64,000 nt of DNA from assembly GCA_003415625.1 (NCBI GenBank), contig PYIU01000002.1:7254001-7318000 (forward strand), given 5' to 3'. Origin of the DNA: Aquanectria penicillioides. Its lineage: Eukaryota; Ascomycota; Sordariomycetes; Hypocreales; Nectriaceae. The translations under genes were made by a program, and so were the position numbers. Shown here piece by piece: positions 58,190 through 64,000 of the stretch; the stretch's first letter is position 1, and every line of letters begins with the position of its first letter. The notes under the pieces are model-generated. The model was not told the DNA's origin. It did no database searches and saw nothing but the letters and a program-made list of their open reading frames with translations.

Positions 58190-59565
58190 ATGAGAGCTTT
58201 TCAGCACCCAAACGATTCTAAAATGCCATCCGCAGTTCTTCCTAAACTAGAACCATATGTCCATGTTCCTGAGACCAAAGAACAGCTTGACTGGGCCTCT
58301 TGTATGTATTGGCACTGCAATTCAACACGCTGAAATGACTTCAGTTCCGAAGTACTAACGAGAATGGTTCGTAGTGACAAATATCGACCTGTCCAAGTAT
58401 GGCACTCCCGAAGGCAACAAAGAACTCTCCCAGGCCCTAATTCGTGCAATTAATACCAAGGGCTTTTTCTATGTTACCAACTTTGGAATCTCTCAGCAGG
58501 ATGTCGACCTCCAATTTGCACTTGGTCAGGAATTCTACAAACTTCCGCTTGAGAAGAAGCTAGAGTATGTTGCAGACCTCGACGCTGGAAACTACACTGG
58601 ATATAGACCTGCTGGTAGGCGACCTCTGACAGGAGGGCTTCCAGAGAAAATAGAAATGTGGAACACGTCCAGTACGTCGTAACTTCGTTTCTGGTTCGCC
58701 GAAGTTGCTGACCTATATAGCCGAGGATGGGAACATCAGGCAGCCTCTGCCAACACCGTTGGATAGCTACCGTGACGACATTCAGAGCTTCTCCAAGGTC
58801 AATACCCTCTGGCACGTAGTGGAGGACCGGTCGCTAATATTCTGAGAATACAAGGCCCTACACGACAACATTTTGGATCCATTAAATCACTTGATTGCGT
58901 TGGCGCTTGAACTGCCTGAGGATTACTTCAAAAACCTTCACCGATGGGACACAAACGATGAATCTCATCTAAGATACATGAAGTACTCCAAATTCACCCA
59001 AGCGGAAGTTGATTCCCTTGAAGATAGTCTCTGGATCCGTGGACACACAGACTTGGGATCCTGGACTCTGCTCTTCCGCCAGCCCGTCGCGGGGCTCCAA
59101 ATCCGGGATCCAGAGAGTAAGGAATGGAAATGGGCAAAACCCCTTGATGGGAGCCTAACTGTGAATGCCGGCGATGCCCTCAGTTACCTCACGGGCGGTT
59201 ACATCAAGTCTACTGTACATCGCGTAAGTGGCATTTATCCCATTACTATGTCGACGACTTCTAATTAATGAATGGCAAATGCACAGGTCGCGGTCCCACC
59301 AAAGGATCAGCGAAACGTCGATCGACTAGGCTTGATGTACTTCACTCGACCTCGAAATGATGTACCGCTCAGAACAGTAGATTCCCCTGTTCTTCAGAGA
59401 GAAGGATACGTGCAGAATGATTTTGAGGCTGGCGAACATCAGATACCAACAATGATGGAATTCACGAAGCTGAAACAGAAGTGGAACCAGCGAAAAGGCG
59501 TCAGTTACGAACAAGCTGAGGGAAAGCAGATTCTTCCCGGCGTGATAGAGAAGCGCTTCGTATAA
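58190..59565 (+). CDS. 2-oxoglutarate/Fe(II)-dependent dioxygenase (isopenicillin-N-synthase-like fold)
   Basis: 377 aa in five exons: 58190-58301, 58375-58671, 58721-58797, 58855-59223 and 59287-59565. The first ATG (58190) directly follows an in-frame TAA; an in-frame ATG at 58223 is an alternative. The protein has the DIOX_N region (ALIRAINTKGFFYVTNFGI) and the oxygenase core with the Fe(II) ligands H226 and D228 (GHTDLGS) and H284 (STVHR). The usual RxS co-substrate motif is replaced by RLGLMYF, as in several fungal members. It oxidises an unknown small molecule, in the cytosol, with 2-oxoglutarate and O2. The genes immediately downstream, an aldolase-like and an MFS transporter, are broken, so this may be the surviving member of an old cluster. 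All splice sites are intact. Confidence 0.9.
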
Positions 59566-60147
59566 ATAAAAGATGTCTAATCTGATGAAGCGTCATCGCT
59601 AGTCAAACTGGCGGGACTGCAGCATCTAATGCGCGTGAAATCTCTAGTGACAATTTGACTGATGTTGGAAAATAAATAAATGTCTAAAAAGTAGGAACCT
59701 TGACCAAATCGTCCAAGATAAAAGTGAATGAATATTAGGCCAACTTGGTCAATCGGAAGCACCCAAAAGAAACATCAAAATCGGCCGAAAAGTAAACACC
59801 CTTTCTAGAGAAGGTATTGGGCAGGCTGGCCGGAGTAGATCGTCTTTCAGGCAGCGATAAACAACTAGACTATATAGAGCATTTGATCATTGGCTCTGAG
59901 ATTATTCTAAATGAAAGAATAAGACAGCAAGGTCCGGAGGGGGATAACAAGGGCTGCAACATCTTATCCTACAGAGATCTATTGCACCAATTGCACGGAA
60001 CTCTAAAGTAAACCGCGACGTAACCGGCTTTAAATTTCCGCTAGCTCTGTGACCCTTTGTGTCTCTCTTGGCATTCTGGAGCATTGATCCTCGACTCATA
60101 TAGGGTGTATTCTTGGAAATCATGTTTTTATGTGCAGATACTGATAA
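59566..60147. other. Intergenic, replaces the missing 5' half of the aldolase-like gene
   Basis: No coding features are seen. This is where the N-terminal half of the downstream aldolase-like gene would be expected, but nothing resembling it can be read in any frame. Confidence 0.45.
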
Positions 60148-60858
60148 CCCATCTATGTGGGTCTCCTTTTGCCGCCAAACTACTGGACCAAAGCGATCTC
60201 AAACGCTGTGCTTTTGGGCTTTTATCAGGAGGTAGCCAACACCAGTCCGCTGCCCATTGTTATCTACAACATAAACACTCCAGAATCTTGTATGAATCAT
60301 CAAACTCTAACTTCCTCAATTTAGTATCCCGGCGTTGTTTCAGGCGTCGATCTTGACTCGGACCAAATCTGTGCTCTGGCATCTCATCCCAACATTGTAG
60401 CTGCAAAGCTTACGTGCGGCCAAGTGGGAAAGGCAATTCGAGTGGCTGCTCGTTTCGGACCTCAGCATATGGCAGTGTATGGTGGCAGTGTGGATTATCT
60501 GCTACCGTCACTGATGAGCGGCGCGAGCGGCTGTGTTGTAGGCATGGGCAATGTCTTCCCGAAAACTGTATCGCGGCTTTATGACTACTGGAGAGCTGGT
60601 CGCATCGAAGAGGCGACAGTTCTCCGAGAAAAAATATCGGCAGCCGAATGGGTCTGCAAGAAATCTCTCAACAACACCAAGTATGGGGCTTGGTACTTCA
60701 TTGGGCGTCACATTGGCATTGACAATGAGAACATGTTTGTAATGAGAAAACCGTATCTGCCCCTTTCTGAGGATATGAAGAAGAAGGCGATAGACATTTT
60801 GGGCGAGCTCGAGGGCATAGAAAAGACAATGCAAGGGAAAGAAGGAATCGTAGTTTAG
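60148..60858 (+). pseudogene. 5'-truncated DHDPS/KDG-aldolase (DapA-like) gene
   Basis: The C-terminal half of a dihydrodipicolinate synthase/4-hydroxy-2-oxoglutarate aldolase-family protein. Reading in frame from about 60148 gives LLLPPNYWTKAISNAVLLGF, then YQEVANTSPLPIVIYN, then after a 54-nt gap YPGVVSGVDLDSD. The Schiff-base lysine follows in NIVAAKLTCGQVG, and the C-terminal helices run to 60858. Immediately upstream are TGA and TAA in the same frame and the first half of the barrel is absent. The gap (60271-60324) looks like a phase-0 intron with a CTCTAAC branch and TTTAG acceptor, but its donor reads AT in place of GT; unspliced, it contains an in-frame TAG. Without its N-terminal half no functional aldolase can form. 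Confidence 0.75.
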
Positions 60859-61465
60859 TTCAAACTCATTCATGGCTATAGTTCAATGCAAAAATTTATC
60901 TTCAAAATTGTCAATGATATTCTCCTCAGTCTGTTCCATCCAAAGACGGATATCTACTGCCCATATTTCGGGACTTGCTCTGAGTCGTGAATTCGATTGT
61001 CAAGTTTGGGGAATGAGTTGGCGCGGGGTCAGCTGCTCTCTCAATTTGGGATGGGGGCTGGAATGACGGACATCACTCCGTAGCGCCAGCCTCAGGCCCA
61101 TGAGATCCATGAGCCTGTCGCCTCGATACATAGCGTCCCGCTGGAACCAACGAAGGCTGGGGATTCTACTGTTCGTGTCAATTGGCTGTGCCAGAGTGTC
61201 TCCCGCTTGGCTTGCGTGTTATGAGCAGCCATCCCCGGTTGCTAAGGCCGGATTTCTCGGTGTAGTGTTGAAAGACCCCTCTTCTTTTGTTTCCCCATAG
61301 GGTGCAGGCATGCTATAGCGTTAGTTTGAGTGAAGCGGTCTGTGTGACTGAGGTGAAGTTTGTGCATATATTAATGCTTGTTATATTATGTTCTATTATT
61401 GGTAGTGCATCTTAGCTTAATCATTTACTTTATTGATTATCCTATATTTTTTTTGAATGTAAATT
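60859..61465. other. Intergenic, turning AT-rich toward the right
   Basis: No gene is supported. From about 61,320 the sequence becomes markedly AT-rich and stays so into the decayed transporter gene. Confidence 0.45.
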
Positions 61466-63209
61466 ATGGGGTGCGATACGATTTCGGGAGGGCAGCAGCC
61501 CGGCCAAGATGCCAAAGAAAACCCTGACTTCCAGCAGTTGGATTGTATTGAGACGGCTGATAGAGTGGATAATGGGATTATGAAGCCGTTGTATGCTGAT
61601 GTGTATGCGTTTGGAGTCTATAATAAGATGGACCTAAAGGAGATTGCTTTGGTTTGCAAGATTGGTCTGTATTGCTTGGTTTGTATTTGCTATCAGATAT
61701 GTCAATTTGCATTGCTCTAACTGTGGTGTAGCCTATCTTATGGTTGATGTATTTCTTTAACTTCCTTGATTGAAATGCTATTGCCAACGGGAAGCTCAAT
61801 GGTCTGGTCACTGACCGTTACCTTAAAGGGATAGAATTTAATATCTTGGTGTCTATTCTCTTTGTTGGGCATTTGTGCGGCTAGGTTCCCTTAAATATGA
61901 TTCTAAGTAAGGTTCGACCTTTATGGTATATTGCTGGTATGAATAAAATGAGAGTTTGTATATGTTTTTGGTAAAAGCCGAATAGTATGATAGTTTTTAT
62001 GGTTGTGTGGTCTGTCGATACTCTGCTGAGTTGCAAGGCCTGTGATTTTAAGATTATGTTGGTTTGTCGATTCTTTCTTGGAGTTGTTGAAGCTCCGGTA
62101 AGATTGCCCACTAAATGAAGCTATATATGGTTGAATCTTAAGTGGGAAATGTGCTGATATCCTGATGTTTTTAGTTCTATTTTGGAGCAATTTATGTTAT
62201 GAGTATGCTGTATACTTGAAAAGAAATTCCAAGCTGAATGTCTATTTTCTATACTGGAAATATGTTAGCTAGCGCTTTTTTGGGCTTGATTGCGGCTGGC
62301 GTTTTCGTAGCACTGGATGGCAATAATGGACTGGCCGGATGGCGCTGGTAAGTGAATTCGGTCTACAACTACCCAGCGGGTAGTCCGCATCTAACTTACA
62401 GTTATAGGCTATTTATCCTTTAGGGCGAATGTTCTCTTGCAGTCGTTTTGCTGGCACTTTACTTGCTGCCCGATAGTCCGCTTTAGATACGTTGGCTTAC
62501 TATCGAATAATGAGAATTGGCTTATAATTGGATCTGTATCGATACTACAAACTGACGTGAAGAGCCGATGTCGGTATGGACCGGCTTGCGCGAGGCTGTG
62601 GTTGATTGGCGCACTTGGGCGTTCTGTCGCATGGCCAACCTGCACTTGTCTACTAATGGGTTTAAGAACTTTTTACCCACCGTGGTCAATACATTTAGCT
62701 TCAACACCACTGTCACACTCGCCCTAACATGCCCACCTTATATCTTCTCCGGTATCGTGACCGTGCTAGTGTCATGGAGCTCTGGACGATACAATGAACG
62801 AACGTGGCACATTACTCGGTCTAAGATTGTCACAATGATTGGCTTTATACAGACTGTCGCTACTCTTAATGTTCTAGCTCGTTATATTGGCATTGTCATC
62901 TTTGTCGGTGCGACCTACAGTGTGAATAACCTGATCCTCGGGTGAGCATCAAGCGTGCTGGGAGAGACAAAGGAGAAGCGAGCCGTTGCAATTGCTCTCG
63001 CAAACACGTTTGGCAACGCAGCTTCGGTCTATACCCCATACCTATGGCTAGATTCAGACGCTCCTCGGTTCCTGAGAGCCATGGTGGCTAGCATCGGATT
63101 CTCAATTGGAGTTATCGTTTGTGCCTTGTCCATGAAATGGTCGCTGAAGCGAATGAATCGCAAAATGAGAGAGGAGAACCTGGAGACCGAGAACTTCTTC
63201 GTGTACTGA
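61466..63209 (+). pseudogene. Degraded MFS transporter (ACS, allantoate-permease-like)
   Basis: A relic of an anion:cation symporter. An N-terminal stretch from 61466 leads to CLVCICYQICQFAL. The helix-1 motif survives as NAIANGKLNGLVTDRYLKGI, preceded by a TGA at 61771-61773, and FNILVSILFVGHLCG is followed by a TAG at 61882-61884. FLGLIAAGVFVALDG and GLAGWRW precede a still standard intron (about 62351-62408). Then come LFIL, TAG (62421-62423), VVLLALYLLPDSPL, TAG (62484-62486) and further stops. The 3' half from 62568 is well preserved (FCRMANLHLSTNGFKNFLPT, NERTWHITRSKIV) with one TGA at 62943-62945 before VLGETKEKRAVAIALANTFG, ending at 63209. The 5' half is AT-rich. The gene is clearly non-functional. 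Confidence 0.85.
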
Positions 63210-64000
63210 ATAGCGTCGACAATCACCGTTGACAAATTGCACTTGAATCTTCAGATGAAACGGGAAAATGTATATAGTCAGTTCAAAACAGTATACGCAA
63301 TGTTTACTCTGAGGTACAAAGCCAAGGAAAGTGAGAGACAGGTTGGTAGAAATATTTACCCTCGATTATGTCCCGACATGCATATGATAACAACGGACAA
63401 GCATGGTTTGTAGGGTCTTCGTCTGAATGAATACTCCGGTGATCATCTCAAGCAAATATCCTAGGCTGAAAAAGGCTGGGCTAGGATTGTGGGAGAGTCA
63501 CGCAGCATGGGAGCTAAATGTGTGGGTTGGATTAATTTCCCGAAACCTTGATCCGTGCTTGCTTGCTGGGCGCTAGAATAACGAGCTACGGGAAAAACAA
63601 ACTAAAGAGGAACATCATTGGAAAGGTGAAAATCATATTAGATAGTGAATGGTAGAGAATCGAAACAATAGTTCATATCCTCATTTATTTATCTGCTTTG
63701 ACACCTGATACGGAAAATCGGAGGTAACCCTCAACTGCTACACCAATAGGTCTACCTGTGCCACGGTTATGAGTAACACAGGCTTTAATTGGGCCTATAA
63801 GTGCTGATGGGAGTCAAGTTTCCATTTGGGGCTCACGGATGGCCATCTTCCAATTCCTGCAATGACCTGGTGCAGCTGGCCAACATTAATTCCATCGTAT
63901 CCGAGTTCTATTGGTGATGGGACCCGTCGGCGTTTTGATGGTGGTGCCGCCTAGTTAGCCCAAACCGAGCTGTCACCATGGAACCACCACTGTGCATGGC
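63210..64000. other. Intergenic right end of the window
   Basis: About 790 bases with no recognisable gene, repeat or RNA feature. Confidence 0.5.

Noticed and set aside
59600..60000. Possible short direct repeat or transposon remnant upstream of the truncated aldolase
   Set aside because: The two similar stretches share only about two thirds of their bases over some 20 nt and have no terminal repeats or target duplications.

Overview
The window is nuclear DNA of a filamentous ascomycete fungus, most likely a Sordariomycete (Hypocreales-like; this placement is an inference). The genes carry short introns of about 50-115 nt with GTRNGT donors and CTAAC-type branch sites. The families are typical of these fungi: Zn2Cys6 regulators, many MFS permeases, a full-length PDR/ABC-G pump, and fungal GH36 and berberine-bridge (BBE) enzymes. 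There are no rRNA genes, convincing tRNA genes, CRISPR arrays or intact transposons. Most start and splice choices below were made by reading frame continuity by eye.

Layout. 1-4.7 kb: the 5' part of a histidinol dehydrogenase gene with an apparent one-base frameshift, an SDR, and an MFS transporter. 5.5-7.1 kb: a BBE-type FAD oxidase divergent from that transporter. 7.1-9.9 kb: gene-poor, with a 17-C run, a 16-G run and a GC-rich block. 9.9-15.6 kb: a regulator combining two C2H2 fingers with a Zn2Cys6 cluster, convergent with an intron-rich sugar transporter. 17-18.2 kb: a putative secreted beta-propeller-like protein. 18.2-21.7 kb: a gene-free leader, then the PDR pump (1504 aa). 27-36 kb: a PLP aminotransferase, a Thr-rich secreted protein, a YtcJ-like amidohydrolase and an Mpv17/PMP22 protein. 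37-41 kb: an ACS-family and a siderophore-type MFS transporter. 42-46.5 kb: three NAD(P)-dependent enzymes, namely a D-2-hydroxyacid dehydrogenase, an aldo/keto reductase and a DenD-like epimerase/dehydrogenase, followed by a multiply disabled Zn2Cys6 regulator. 49.3-56.3 kb: an alpha-glycoside permease, a Zn2Cys6 regulator and a cytosolic GH36 alpha-galactosidase. 58-63.2 kb: an intact 2-oxoglutarate/Fe(II) oxygenase, then a 5'-truncated DHDPS/KDG-aldolase-like gene and a heavily degraded MFS transporter.

How the parts fit. The clearest functional unit is 49.3-56.3 kb: uptake of an alpha-galactoside, local regulation and intracellular hydrolysis. The 42-46.5 kb trio looks like sugar-acid or hydroxyacid metabolism, and the regulator beside it is dead. 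The right end looks like a small metabolic cluster in decay (oxygenase intact, aldolase and transporter broken). I found no wholly new system. The most interesting signals are the gene-loss record (two clear pseudogenes, one truncated gene and one single-frameshift gene), a probable GC-AG intron, and a DenD-like enzyme whose YxxxK lysine is replaced by asparagine.
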